Source: Halanaerobiales bacterium (GTDB lineage: Bacteria; Bacillota; Halanaerobiia; B1SED10-174). From it: a DNA stretch of 35,688 nucleotides. The notes under the pieces are model-generated. The model saw only the letters and a program-made list of their open reading frames with translations. It made no database searches and had not been told where the DNA came from. Every line of letters starts with the position of its first letter. Positions within the stretch are counted from its first letter, which is position 1. Below are positions 17,612 to 26,094 of the stretch, piece by piece. Location: positions 1-35,688 of the forward strand of contig PUNT01000246.1 in the NCBI GenBank assembly GCA_003551905.1. The letters are read 5' to 3'. The position numbers and the translations under genes were made by a program.

Positions 17612-18067
17612 TCAAATTTCCACTTCCAGGTTGACTTTTTCTATTATATCTTTAGGGATGCTGATTGTGTCCCCATCTTCCAGTTCCACTCGTATCTTTC
17701 CTTCTATTAAGCCTAACAAGTTGCCTTTAAATGTCTTTCTCCCATCAAAAGCTACCCGAGTTTTTATAACTATTTTCTGACCGGCAAAGCGTTCAAAATC
17801 CTCTTCTTTTTTTAAAGGACGATCCAGGCCAGGAGAGGAAACTTCAAGAATGTATGAATGGTCTATTGGCGCTTCTATGTCCAGGATAGGGCTGAGAATA
17901 TTTGAAATTTTTTTGCATTCTGTGTGTGATATGCCCTGAGGATTATCTATGAAGACTCTGAGAACCCAAGCTCCTCCTTCTTTCTTATATTCAAGGTCCA
18001 CAAGTTCAAAACCTTCTCCTTCAATAACAGGCTCCACAATCTCCTGAATTTTATCAATACGTTCCAC
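17612..18067 (-). CDS. rimP: Ribosome maturation factor RimP
   Basis: A 151-residue RimP, which binds nascent 30S particles and aids incorporation of S12 and neighbours. Features are VEPVIEGEGFELVDLEYKKEG, then ISNILSPILDIEAPIDHSYILEVSSPGLDRPL, which is diagnostic. A small SH3-like C-terminal domain ends DTISIPKDIIEKVNLEVEI. The start is GTG at 18067, set by GGCAGGTGA five to six bases ahead. The track's GTG at 18076 lies within that site. It is the first gene of the nusA-infB operon and has a promoter and hairpin upstream. Confidence 0.93.
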   Translation of the reverse strand: MERIDKIQEIVEPVIEGEGFELVDLEYKKEGGAWVLRVFIDNPQGISHTECKKISNILSPILDIEAPIDHSYILEVSSPGLDRPLKKEEDFERFAGQKIVIKTRVAFDGRKTFKGNLLGLIEGKIRVELEDGDTISIPKDIIEKVNLEVEI

Positions 18068-18111
18068 AAAAGTCACCTGCCTATTATCTATTATTTGATT
18101 TTATAATGTAA

Positions 18112-18134
18112 AGAGTGGGTTTGAGACCCACTCT
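18112..18134 (-). terminator. Hairpin in the rimP leader, terminator-like
   Basis: A perfect 9 bp stem (AGAGTGGGT / ACCCACTCT, five-base loop) is followed on the minus strand by TTACATTATAAAAT, a modest T-rich tail. It lies after the mgtC end but also downstream of the promoter at 18186-18215. It could therefore stop read-through from proS-mgtC, act as an attenuator for the rimP operon, or both. Confidence 0.55.
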
Positions 18135-18185
18135 AAGAAAACCTGTGCTCAAGTTAGTATGCACATTGAAACCTGATAAGAGTAT

Positions 18186-18215
18186 ATCATAAAGAATGTA
18201 ACATTTCAATGACAA
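18186..18215 (-). promoter_or_regulatory. Predicted sigma-A promoter for the rimP-nusA-infB operon
   Basis: TTGTCA (18215-18210), an 18-base spacer and TATGAT (18191-18186) match the housekeeping consensus well. It begins ten bases after the mgtC stop. The predicted leader to rimP is roughly 110 bases and includes the 18112-18134 hairpin. Confidence 0.65.
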
Positions 18216-18224
18216 ATATGCTGC

Positions 18225-18884
18225 TCAAAGCCACTCTACTTCAAAAATTCCTTTCCTGCTTGATATTTGACTGCTAACCTGGTTGAGATCTGCAGTTTTC
18301 AGCATCCTTATCTTAATATTAATAATTATTTCAGGTTTGTGGGTTATTGGTTCAAGATTGATTCTTTCGATATTTAGCCCAGCCTCACCTAGAATGGAGC
18401 CTATCTGTCCCATAATACCAGGTTGATCTATAGCTCGAATGCGAATTTCTTTATATTTTCCTTTTGCTGTTGCCATAAATTCTATTTGAGACAATAACCA
18501 TAGGCTGGCAAATATGATAATAGAAGCAAAGAAAGCACCAAAATACAGCCCAGCACCAACAGCCAGCCCCACTCCGGCCACTGCCCAGAGACTGGCTGCA
18601 GTTGTTAGGCCTTTAACAGTGGCTCCTTCCCTGATAATGGTTCCTGCTCCTAAAAAACCAATTCCGCTTACTACCTGGGCAGCAATACGGCCAGGATCAG
18701 CAGCAACACCGTAGTAATCATGGATGTTCTGTGAGATTATCATAATCAGGGTTGCTCCCATGCATACCAGTATGTGGGTTCGGAATCCTGCTGGTCGCTC
18801 GTGGATTTCTCTTTCCCAGCCAATCAAGCCACCGAAAATCACTGCCAGGACAAGCTTTAATAAAATATTCAATTCGGGGATCAC
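18225..18884 (-). CDS. MgtC/SapB-family membrane protein with C-terminal ACT-like domain
   Basis: The predicted 219-residue protein has an N-terminal MgtC/SapB domain of about four to five membrane helices. Diagnostic pieces are FGGLIGWEREIHERPAGFRTHILVCMGA, then RIAAQVVSGIGFLGAGTIIREG and KGLTTAASLWAVAGVGLAVG. The C-terminal 70 residues (IRAIDQPGIMGQIGSILGEAGLNIERI) look like an ACT domain. MgtC proteins are linked to magnesium limitation, acid or membrane-potential control. The exact activity is unsettled. GTG at 18884 lies one base after the proS stop, with GGGGG six to seven bases ahead; the track start would extend into proS. It sits between proS and rimP, where polC stands in B. subtilis, and is probably cotranscribed with proS under T-box control. 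Confidence 0.88.
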   Translation of the reverse strand: MIPELNILLKLVLAVIFGGLIGWEREIHERPAGFRTHILVCMGATLIMIISQNIHDYYGVAADPGRIAAQVVSGIGFLGAGTIIREGATVKGLTTAASLWAVAGVGLAVGAGLYFGAFFASIIIFASLWLLSQIEFMATAKGKYKEIRIRAIDQPGIMGQIGSILGEAGLNIERINLEPITHKPEIIINIKIRMLKTADLNQVSSQISSRKGIFEVEWL

Positions 18885-18885
18885 T

Positions 18886-20577
18886 CTATTCCCCCTTTCT
18901 CTTCCTGAATTGGTTAACCCATTGCACAACCTGATGGATGTTGACAATTTCAGTTTTTCCTGAAGCCCTCTCCTTAATCTCTATTTTCCCCTCTTTGGCA
19001 AATTTCCCTACTGTAATACGTAGAGGAATACCTAAAAGGTCAGCATCATTAAATTTAACTCCTGGCCTTTCCTTCCTGTTGTCCCAAAGAGTCTCTACGT
19101 CAATATTCCATAATTCTTTGTATATATTCTCTGCAACATTATTTATTTCATCTGAAGCACCCAGGCTCAAAACGATGACTTGAAAAGGAGCAAGAGGCCA
19201 GGGCCAAACTATTCCCATATCATCATGGTTTTGTTCTATAGCTGCTGCAACAGTTCTACCTACCCCAATACCATAACAGCCCATTATAAAAGGTCTTTCC
19301 TTGCCATCAGCGTCAATAAAAAATGCTTTCATGGCCTGACTGTATTTAGTGCCCAGTTTAAATATATGCCCCACTTCGATTCCCCGGGCAGTTCTTAAAG
19401 GATTTGAACAGTGAGGGCAGCCATCTCCAGATTGGGTCAGTCGGATATCTGCAATTATCTGAGGCTTGAAATCCTGGCCAGGTATTACACCAGTAAGATG
19501 GTAATCCTTTTCATTAGCTCCGGTGATTCCCCAGTCCATCTTCATAACCAGGTTATCCGAAATAATTTTGAATCCTTTTTGATCTACTGGTCCTACAAAA
19601 CCCATGGGCCTTTCCAGGGAATCATCCACTACCATTTCTATTTCATTTTCTTGCAATGCATTTTTCAGCTTCACTTCATTTATTTGATCATTACCCCGGA
19701 GCAGAGCCATATATTCCCCTTTTTCTCCCCGGTAGATGAGTGTTTTTATTGTATGTTCTTCCGGTACAGATAGATATTCTGCTAGTTGAGCTATAGTTTT
19801 AATGTCAGGCGTGTATAACATTTCTTTTTTGGGTTTTACCGGCATCTCTTTTACCTTTACCCTGGCCGAAGCTTTTTCTATATTTGCAGCATATTCACAA
19901 TCACCGCAGTATAGCACCTGATCTTCACCAGTATCCGCTGTCACCATGAATTCATGGGAATCACTACCACCTATAGGTCCGGTATCTGCTTCCACTACCC
20001 GGTAATCCAGATCACAGCGGTTAAAGATATTGCAATAAGCATGGTACATTTTTTCATAACATTCATCCAGTGATTCTCTGCTGGCATGAAAACTATATGC
20101 ATCCTTCATGGTAAATTCCCGAGCCCGCATCACACCAAATCTTGGCCTGATTTCATCTCTCATCTTGGTTTGAATTTGGTAAAAGTTCAAGGGCAGATCC
20201 TTATAGGATTTTAGTTCGTGTCTGACTAAAAAGGTTATAATTTCTTCATGAGTTGGACCAAGGCAGAATTCTCTTTCCTTCCGGTCCTTCAATCTTACCA
20301 GTTCTGGTCCATATTCAGCCCAGCGTCCGGATTCTTTCCAGAGTTCTGCAGGATGCAGTACTGGCATGAGGAGCTCTTGAGCCCCGGCTTTATCAAGCTC
20401 TTCCCGAATTATTGTTTCAAGTTTTTTCATTACCCGGTAGCCGAGAGGTAGGTATGAATAGATTCCTGCCGCAACCTTGCGAATCATGCCTGCTCTCAGC
20501 ATCAATTGCTGGCTTATTACTTCTGCCTCAGCTGGTAATTCTCTCAGTGTGGGGCAGAAAAATTCTTTCATAAGCAT
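18886..20577 (-). CDS. proS: Prolyl-tRNA synthetase, bacterial (ProS type 1)
   Basis: The 563-residue class II synthetase charges tRNA-Pro. Motif 1 is around GIYSYLPLGYRVMKKLE, and motif 2 lies in RDEIRPRFGVMRAREFTMKDAYSF. An editing (INS/YbaK-like) domain fills about residues 220-400 (VPEEHTIKTLIYRG). Motif 3 is GCYGIGVGRTVAAAIEQNHD, and the C-terminal anticodon-binding domain follows. Presence of the internal editing domain marks the long bacterial form. ATG 20577 is chosen because GAGGAG lies eight bases ahead; the track's GTG abuts that site. Expression is likely controlled by uncharged tRNA-Pro through the T-box immediately upstream. Confidence 0.97.
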   Translation of the reverse strand: MLMKEFFCPTLRELPAEAEVISQQLMLRAGMIRKVAAGIYSYLPLGYRVMKKLETIIREELDKAGAQELLMPVLHPAELWKESGRWAEYGPELVRLKDRKEREFCLGPTHEEIITFLVRHELKSYKDLPLNFYQIQTKMRDEIRPRFGVMRAREFTMKDAYSFHASRESLDECYEKMYHAYCNIFNRCDLDYRVVEADTGPIGGSDSHEFMVTADTGEDQVLYCGDCEYAANIEKASARVKVKEMPVKPKKEMLYTPDIKTIAQLAEYLSVPEEHTIKTLIYRGEKGEYMALLRGNDQINEVKLKNALQENEIEMVVDDSLERPMGFVGPVDQKGFKIISDNLVMKMDWGITGANEKDYHLTGVIPGQDFKPQIIADIRLTQSGDGCPHCSNPLRTARGIEVGHIFKLGTKYSQAMKAFFIDADGKERPFIMGCYGIGVGRTVAAAIEQNHDDMGIVWPWPLAPFQVIVLSLGASDEINNVAENIYKELWNIDVETLWDNRKERPGVKFNDADLLGIPLRITVGKFAKEGKIEIKERASGKTEIVNIHQVVQWVNQFRKRKGE

Positions 20578-20591
20578 TTTTATCACTCCTC

Positions 20592-20812
20592 ATTGATAAT
20601 AAAAAACTTCTCATCCACAAGGGACGAGAAGTTCATTACAACCCGCGGTACCACCCTAATTTCCCGAAGGACACTCGAGCCTCTAAGGGGGCTAGCCTGA
20701 TGCTAAAAATTCCGGCGGGTTCAGAAGGTGCAGATGCAGATCTTCCAGCCTGGAATCCGCTCTCTGAGTTTCTGCAGGACTTCTTAATATTCCGAGAAAG
20801 CATCATTCATTT
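20592..20812 (-). promoter_or_regulatory. Proline-type T-box leader of proS
   Basis: The minus strand holds the invariant T-box sequence AGGGTGGTACCGCGGGT (20657-20641). Upstream is a long Stem I region with an AGAGAG element and a distal loop arm TTCCAGGCTGGAA. GAACCCGCC at 20722-20714 offers CCC or CCG as the proline specifier. A terminator follows just before the proS ribosome site. Uncharged tRNA would pair its acceptor end with the T-box and favour the antiterminator, raising proS expression when proline is short. The T-box identity is firm, while the exact specifier is inferred. Confidence 0.93.
20599..20633 (-). terminator. T-box-controlled terminator before proS
   Basis: AACTTCTC and GAGAAGTT pair across a 12-base loop, with partial inner pairing, and are followed by TTTTTTATT. 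The upstream arm also takes part in the alternative antiterminator next to the T-box motif. Confidence 0.85.
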
Positions 20813-20818
20813 TTTGTA

Positions 20819-20847
20819 ATTTTACCAATTTATTTACTTCCTGTCAA
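20819..20847 (-). promoter_or_regulatory. Predicted sigma-A promoter for the T-box/proS unit
   Basis: TTGACA (20847-20842), a 17-base spacer and TAAAAT (20824-20819) are close to perfect consensus. The -35 box lies inside the last codons of ispG. Predicted transcription starts near 20812, directly ahead of Stem I. Confidence 0.8.
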
Positions 20848-21895
20848 GGATATATTCCTGGAGTGCCTTAAGGAGCGCTTGGGGCAGTTCTTTAGAGGAA
20901 TAGGTTCCAATGATTTCACCTTTTTTAAAGAGGGCACCCTTATTTTTGCCGCCAGCAATACCTAAGTGTGCTTCCCTGGCTTCACCAGGTCCGTTAACAA
21001 CACATCCCATTACTGCAATATTAACTGGTTCTTCTATATGGCAGGTTTTTCTATCAAGTTCTTCTACAATTTCTTTTACATCAATCTCACATCTTCCGCA
21101 GGTAGGACAGGAAAAGATATTGACTCCTCTAGTTCTTATCTCCAGGGCATTTAAAAGGTCCCAGGCCACCCGGACCTCCTCCACAGGGTTTTCTGTAAGA
21201 GAAATCCGGATAGTATCACCCAATCCTTCCAGCAAAAGTGGTGACAGACCTGATATTGAACGAACTATGCCCCGGCGAAAAGTACCAGCTTCAGTTATTC
21301 CCAGATGCAGTGGGTAAGAGTTTTCCCTGGCAATTATTCGGTTGGCCTCAATGGTCTCCAGAATATTTGTTGATTTTAAAGATAAAACTAGATCAGTAAA
21401 CCCATGGGTCTGAAATATTTCAATGTACTCCCGGGCAGTTTCTACCAGGGCCTGAGAATTTGGTCCTCCAGCTTTTTTTATTTTATCTTCTGGCAGGGAA
21501 CCGCTGTTGATGCCAATTCTTATGGGAACTTTGTTTTCTTTCGCCCGTTCAATTATAGCTTGAACGTGTTCACGTTTGCCAATATTGCCAGGGTTTATGC
21601 GCAAGCCGGCTACACCTGAATCCAGGGCACCCAAAGCCAATCGATAATCAAAATGAATATCAGCAACAACCGGCATGGGGGAATTTTTAATTATAGCAGG
21701 TAATGCACTTACAGCACCATTGTTGGGGACTGCGATGCGAACTACCTCGCAACCAACCTGACTTAGTTCCCTGATTTGCTTAAGAGTTGCTTCAACATCT
21801 TTTGTATCTGTATCGGTCATAGACTGAACCATAATAGGGGCATCTCCACCAACAGGTACATTACCATAAAATACTTTTTGGGTTTTCCTGCGCAA
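20834..21895 (-). CDS. ispG: 4-hydroxy-3-methylbut-2-en-1-yl diphosphate synthase (IspG/GcpE)
   Basis: This 353-residue iron-sulfur enzyme reduces methylerythritol cyclodiphosphate to HMBPP in the MEP isoprenoid pathway. The N-terminal TIM barrel (VADIHFDYRLA, GLRINPGNIG, RIGINSGSL) is followed by the C-terminal cluster domain with FSCPTCGRCEID and MGCVVNGPGEA, supplying the three Cys ligands plus Glu. TTG at 21895 (encoding MRRKTQKVFYG) is chosen because GAGGTGA lies five bases ahead. The track's GTG falls inside that site. It works in the same pathway as dxr three genes upstream and follows rseP after ten bases. Confidence 0.97.
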   Translation of the reverse strand: MRRKTQKVFYGNVPVGGDAPIMVQSMTDTDTKDVEATLKQIRELSQVGCEVVRIAVPNNGAVSALPAIIKNSPMPVVADIHFDYRLALGALDSGVAGLRINPGNIGKREHVQAIIERAKENKVPIRIGINSGSLPEDKIKKAGGPNSQALVETAREYIEIFQTHGFTDLVLSLKSTNILETIEANRIIARENSYPLHLGITEAGTFRRGIVRSISGLSPLLLEGLGDTIRISLTENPVEEVRVAWDLLNALEIRTRGVNIFSCPTCGRCEIDVKEIVEELDRKTCHIEEPVNIAVMGCVVNGPGEAREAHLGIAGGKNKGALFKKGEIIGTYSSKELPQALLKALQEYILDRK

Positions 21896-21905
21896 AATAT
21901 TCACC

Positions 21906-23009
21906 TCAGAAGATTTGGGTTATATCTCGGATGATGATAATGACTATCAATATGATGAGAAAAACAAAACCAATGAAATGGGCATAACCCTCCTTTTGTG
22001 GGTCAACAGCTTTCCCCCTAACCATTTCCAAAAGGATGAAGATTAGGCGTCCTCCATCCAAGGCTGGTATGGGTAGGAGATTAATAATGGCCAGGTTGAT
22101 GCTGATAATTGCTGTGAGGTTCATAACATTCAATATGCCTACCCGGGCAGCTTCGCCAACCATCTGAGCTATCCTGACTGGCCCACCAATATCGGCAGGA
22201 GCTCGGCCGGTAATCATCTCCGATATGCCAATAAAGATTGCTTCGGTAACAAACCAGGTGTTTTGTACACCAAGTTTCAAGGACTCCCAGATAGGGACTT
22301 TTTCCCTGATCCATTGTGGATAGATGCCTATAACTCCAGCACCCTGTTCATTAGTTTCTGGTGTCAACTGGAAGGTTAATAGTTCGCCCCTGCGGTTTAC
22401 CTGGATGGTGAGTTCCTGGCCAGGAGATTTGTTGATTTTGCCAGCCATATTATCCCAGCTGTCAACAACCTGACCCTCAATTGCTACTATCTTATCACCA
22501 GCACGAATACCTGCTTCATGGGCAGGCATGGTTGGTATTACATCGCCAAGGACAGTGCTGTCCAGAGCATCAACAGGAATTCCAAAAAAAGCGAATGCCA
22601 GGAAAAACACCAGAATTGCTAAAAAAACATTCATTAGAGGCCCCATGGCGATTATGATTAATCGCTTATAAGCAGGTTTTTGGAAAAAGCAGCGCTCATC
22701 TTCAGTAGCTTTTTTTATGACTTTTTGTCTTTCTTGATCAATTTCCTCATCTTCGGGCATCTCGCCCAAAAGTTTGCAGAACCCTCCCAGTGGAAAAGCT
22801 CTTACTGAGTAAACTGTTTCTCCTCTCTTCCGGGAAAATATCTTGGGTCCAAAACCCAGGGCAAATTCTTCCACATAAACGCCAAATCTCTTTGCTGCCA
22901 GGAAATGGCCCATTTCATGGAAAAATATCAAAACCCCCAGAACTATAATGAAAGTGAAGATCGTTTGAGAGATTGATATGACATTTTCTAAGAAAAGGAA
23001 GTGAGCCAT
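21906..23009 (-). CDS. rseP: Site-2 intramembrane zinc metalloprotease RseP/RasP
   Basis: This 367-residue membrane protease cleaves anti-sigma factors, signal peptides or other membrane substrates within the bilayer. The zinc site HEMGH is at residues 31-35 in the first helix (VLIFFHEMGHFLAAKRFGV). The second site, LLPIPALDGGRLIF, lies in a late helix near residue 310. A single PDZ domain sits between (MPAHEAGIRAGDKIVAIEG). The PLGGFCKLLGE loop is typical. Its ATG shares one base with the dxr stop, so the two are coupled. The dxr-rseP-ispG-proS order is common in clostridia. Confidence 0.95.
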   Translation of the reverse strand: MAHFLFLENVISISQTIFTFIIVLGVLIFFHEMGHFLAAKRFGVYVEEFALGFGPKIFSRKRGETVYSVRAFPLGGFCKLLGEMPEDEEIDQERQKVIKKATEDERCFFQKPAYKRLIIIAMGPLMNVFLAILVFFLAFAFFGIPVDALDSTVLGDVIPTMPAHEAGIRAGDKIVAIEGQVVDSWDNMAGKINKSPGQELTIQVNRRGELLTFQLTPETNEQGAGVIGIYPQWIREKVPIWESLKLGVQNTWFVTEAIFIGISEMITGRAPADIGGPVRIAQMVGEAARVGILNVMNLTAIISINLAIINLLPIPALDGGRLIFILLEMVRGKAVDPQKEGYAHFIGFVFLIILIVIIIIRDITQIF

Positions 23010-24166
23010 TACTCCACCTCCATTTGAATTTGGTCTCTAGCCCAGGAATCTGCATATAGAACATCATCCAGGGTTTTAATAATCTTTTTCTTATGTCTTT
23101 TTAATATTCTTTCCAAAATCACAGCAATATCAGTAAATGATATTTTACCTTCCAAAAACAAACTTACCAGGACTTCATTGGCCCCATTCAATACTACCGG
23201 CATGGTCCCTCCAGCTTTACCTGCTTCATATCCAATTCGCAGGGCAGGGAAGTCCTCAAATCGAGGTTTAGCAAATGTAAGCTGCCCCTGAGATGTCAGG
23301 TCCAATTCTGCTATTTTACAATGTTTTCTCCGGGGATAGGTCAAGGCATATTGAATTGGTCCTCGCATGTCTGGCACACCCATGTGAGCTAGGATTGACC
23401 TATCTTTTAGTTGAATCATGGAGTGAATAATGCTTTCCGGGTGAATTAGTACCTCAATTCTATCATAATCTAGATCGAATAACCAGTGAGCTTCAATGAC
23501 CTCCAGAGCTTTGTTCATAAGTGTTGCAGAATCTATAGAAATTTTTTTACCCATGGACCAGTTGGGATGTTTGAGGGCCATATCAGGAGTTATCTTTTTA
23601 AATTCTTCTTTACATGTCTTGTGGAACGGTCCACCGGATGCAGTTAAGATTATCCGGTCCAGATGGTTTCTGTCCTCATTCTGCAAGAGCTGGAAAATAG
23701 CACTGTGTTCACTGTCAACTGGTATGATTTGGTTTGCTTTTTCTTCCAGGAGGCTCTTAATTAATGGACCGCCGGTAACCAGACTTTCTTTGTTGGCCAG
23801 AGCCAGAATTTTATTGTTTTCCAGGGCCAGGAGGCTGGGTTGCAGGCCAGCAATACCTGTAATGCCATTGACTACGGTGGTTACTTCTGTTTTGGCAAGC
23901 AGTTCCTCAATGCCTTCCTTGCCGGAAAGAACTATTGTTGGATAATTTTTGAGCTGTTTCTTGAGAATATCCGCATTTTTTTCTTCTGTTATTACAGCAA
24001 ATTTGGGTTGATAGCGCTTTATCTGCTCTATGAAGAGAGCAATATTTTTATGACAGCTTATTCCCCAAAGCTCATGTTCAAATTCTTTTTTTTCTTTGAG
24101 AAATTCAATTGTTTCCAGGGTCTGAACTCCAATTGAACCTGTTGCCCCCAATACTACAATTCCCAT
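23009..24166 (-). CDS. dxr: 1-deoxy-D-xylulose 5-phosphate reductoisomerase
   Basis: This is a 385-residue NADPH enzyme converting DXP to MEP, the first committed step of the non-mevalonate isoprenoid pathway. The nucleotide-binding GATGSIGVQTLE is at the N-terminus. ALANKESLVTGG, IPVDSEHSAIFQ and LTASGGPFH cover the metal and substrate site, and HPNWSMGKKISIDSATLMNK is family-diagnostic. The ATG at 24166 (MGIVVLGATG) with AGGTGG upstream is used. The track start adds eleven residues that overlap the previous gene. It supplies precursors for UppS, encoded just upstream in the same cluster. Confidence 0.97.
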   Translation of the reverse strand: MGIVVLGATGSIGVQTLETIEFLKEKKEFEHELWGISCHKNIALFIEQIKRYQPKFAVITEEKNADILKKQLKNYPTIVLSGKEGIEELLAKTEVTTVVNGITGIAGLQPSLLALENNKILALANKESLVTGGPLIKSLLEEKANQIIPVDSEHSAIFQLLQNEDRNHLDRIILTASGGPFHKTCKEEFKKITPDMALKHPNWSMGKKISIDSATLMNKALEVIEAHWLFDLDYDRIEVLIHPESIIHSMIQLKDRSILAHMGVPDMRGPIQYALTYPRRKHCKIAELDLTSQGQLTFAKPRFEDFPALRIGYEAGKAGGTMPVVLNGANEVLVSLFLEGKISFTDIAVILERILKRHKKKIIKTLDDVLYADSWARDQIQMEVE

Positions 24167-24177
24167 AAAACCCACCT

Positions 24178-25257
24178 TTACTTGAATAATAATTTCCAAT
24201 CAGCAAGAAGCCCTGCCCTAATAAAGGCTTTTCCTACTATCACTATTGCTGGCCCGATAATTACACCACTAACACCAAAGATACGTAAACCTAAATAGAT
24301 GGAGATTAAAGTTGCTACTGGATGCACACCAATATTTTGACCGATAATTTTGGGCTCAAGCATAGATCTCACTACTACCATTGTTCCATAGAGAGCTAAA
24401 AGCATGAATGCGAAACTAACATTACCTGCCATGAAGGAGTAGAATATCCAGGGGACAAATATCAAGCCGGGACCAACTATAGGGATAAGATCAAGGATAC
24501 CAGAAATTAACCCCAGGATCAATGAGTAATCACTCTGAAATATTTCCAGGCCAATTATTGTTATAATTGTGGTTACAGTAATTAAAACTAATTGAGCTCT
24601 GATGAAACCAATAGCGCTGGATGCCAGTTCTGCTCTAAAGTGTTGAGCTTTTTCCTGCCATTCTTCAGGAATTAAGCTGAGAATGCTCTTGCCCAGGATT
24701 TCCTTGTCCTTGCTGATGAAAAATGTGGCTATAAAACTTATCAGGAGGATAATGAAGAAATTAACCGCTCTCTGAGCACTGTCTTGAAGGGTGCGGAAAA
24801 TGGCCCCAATACCATCCCTTACTCCCTCCAGGAGATCTTCAAGTCCATCTTCTACCGCTTTTTGTAACTGAGGAGAAATTTCCCATGATTCCATGACTTC
24901 CTGCAGTCTTTCATGGTCCCATAAAACTTCTAGCAAAGCCAGTGCTTCTTGATAGTCAGGCAAAGACCTGATTAGCCGATCCATCTCAAAAAACAGTCTG
25001 GAAGTACCAGTTATGATGACAATAATAAGAAATGCTATGAGTATTCCCAAACAAATTACAACTGATATTGTTCGGGTTAACCGGGCGCTTTTTTGCAGGA
25101 AAACCACAGCTGGTTCAATAAGACTGGCCAGAACCAGGGCTATAATGAATGGTACAAAGTAAGGAAGTATATTGGTGATAAAAAAGTACAGTAAGACCAG
25201 GATTATGATTGCTAAAAAAATATATAAAAATATTCGTAGATTGTTGTTAACTTCCAT
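24178..25257 (-). CDS. ytvI: AI-2E-family membrane protein, YtvI-like
   Basis: The 359-residue protein has about seven to eight membrane helices: two at the N-terminus (residues 8-50), one near 63-85, then an amphipathic soluble stretch and a C-terminal helical bundle. The block DLIPIVGPGLIFVPWIFYS and the later RSMLEPKIIGQNIGVHPVAT are characteristic of the AI-2E/PerM family. They are closest in pattern to YtvI, a sporulation-associated membrane protein of unknown substrate. GGAGG precedes the ATG. It stands between cdsA and dxr, which are normally adjacent. Transport of autoinducer or ions by this family is not established for every member, so no substrate is assigned. Confidence 0.75.
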   Translation of the reverse strand: MEVNNNLRIFLYIFLAIIILVLLYFFITNILPYFVPFIIALVLASLIEPAVVFLQKSARLTRTISVVICLGILIAFLIIVIITGTSRLFFEMDRLIRSLPDYQEALALLEVLWDHERLQEVMESWEISPQLQKAVEDGLEDLLEGVRDGIGAIFRTLQDSAQRAVNFFIILLISFIATFFISKDKEILGKSILSLIPEEWQEKAQHFRAELASSAIGFIRAQLVLITVTTIITIIGLEIFQSDYSLILGLISGILDLIPIVGPGLIFVPWIFYSFMAGNVSFAFMLLALYGTMVVVRSMLEPKIIGQNIGVHPVATLISIYLGLRIFGVSGVIIGPAIVIVGKAFIRAGLLADWKLLFK

Positions 25258-25272
25258 TGGTCTTACCTCCAG

Positions 25273-26094
25273 TTAGAGAAAGATTGATAAAAAATAATAA
25301 GCTAAGGGAATATTGAAAAGAAGACTGTCACAGCGATCCAGAGCTCCTCCGTGCCCGGGGAAAATGGTTCCTGTATCGCTGATATTGGCTTTTCTTTTCA
25401 GACAGGATTCTACCAGATCACCAAACTGACCTGCAATAGACATTAGAAATCCAAGAAAAATAAAAGCAAACAGGTTCAGAGGGCTGAAAAAAGACATGAT
25501 AACAGCAGAGGCAAATCCCAGAATACCTCCCCCTATGGCTCCTTCCCAGGTCTTGTTGGGGCTGACTTTAGGGGAAAGTTTGTTTTTTCCCAGAGAACTA
25601 CCTATAAAATATGCACCTATATCTGTAATCCAGGTAACTATAAAAACAAACCAGATAATAATAATTGCATTTTCCATGGTCATACGAATCAAAATAAGAT
25701 GGGCTAAAAAGAAAGGTATATATACTACACCTAACCAGGACATGGGAAAGTAACTGCAAAAATTATCTGAACCTTTGACAAAAGAATCTATTGCTGTTAT
25801 GAGAAAGGACAAAAAAAGCAGGGCATAAATATAGTTTTCTCCCAGGAGTTCAATACCTAAATATGTGCCGGGTATCAATAATATGCCGGCTGCATACAGA
25901 TTAGCGCTGGGAAAATTGCCATGGATTTTCTTGCCTATTGAAGAAAATTCCCCGAGAGCAATCATGGCGAAAAGAAAAACAGCTGCTGTATAGATGAACC
26001 TACCTTCAATTATAACAAAAAATACAACAATTATACAGAGTATTGCTGTTACTATTCTCTTCCTCAGTTTTTCAAACTTCTCTGATTTTTCCAA
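25273..26094 (-). CDS. cdsA: Phosphatidate cytidylyltransferase (CDP-diglyceride synthase)
   Basis: This 273-residue integral membrane enzyme makes CDP-diacylglycerol from CTP and phosphatidic acid, feeding all phospholipid head-group pathways. About eight hydrophobic helices are visible. The signature near the C-terminus, GTIFPGHGGALDRCDSLLF, is intact, and SPKVSPNKTWEGAIGG and GQFGDLVESCLKR supply further conserved acidic and basic residues. The start is TTG with AGGAGG ten bases ahead. It overlaps uppS by 23 bases. Confidence 0.95.
   Translation of the reverse strand: MEKSEKFEKLRKRIVTAILCIIVVFFVIIEGRFIYTAAVFLFAMIALGEFSSIGKKIHGNFPSANLYAAGILLIPGTYLGIELLGENYIYALLFLSFLITAIDSFVKGSDNFCSYFPMSWLGVVYIPFFLAHLILIRMTMENAIIIIWFVFIVTWITDIGAYFIGSSLGKNKLSPKVSPNKTWEGAIGGGILGFASAVIMSFFSPLNLFAFIFLGFLMSIAGQFGDLVESCLKRKANISDTGTIFPGHGGALDRCDSLLFNIPLAYYFLSIFL

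Noticed and set aside
23496-23945. 149-residue plus-strand ORF opposite dxr
   Set aside because: Antisense shadow of a well-supported enzyme gene.
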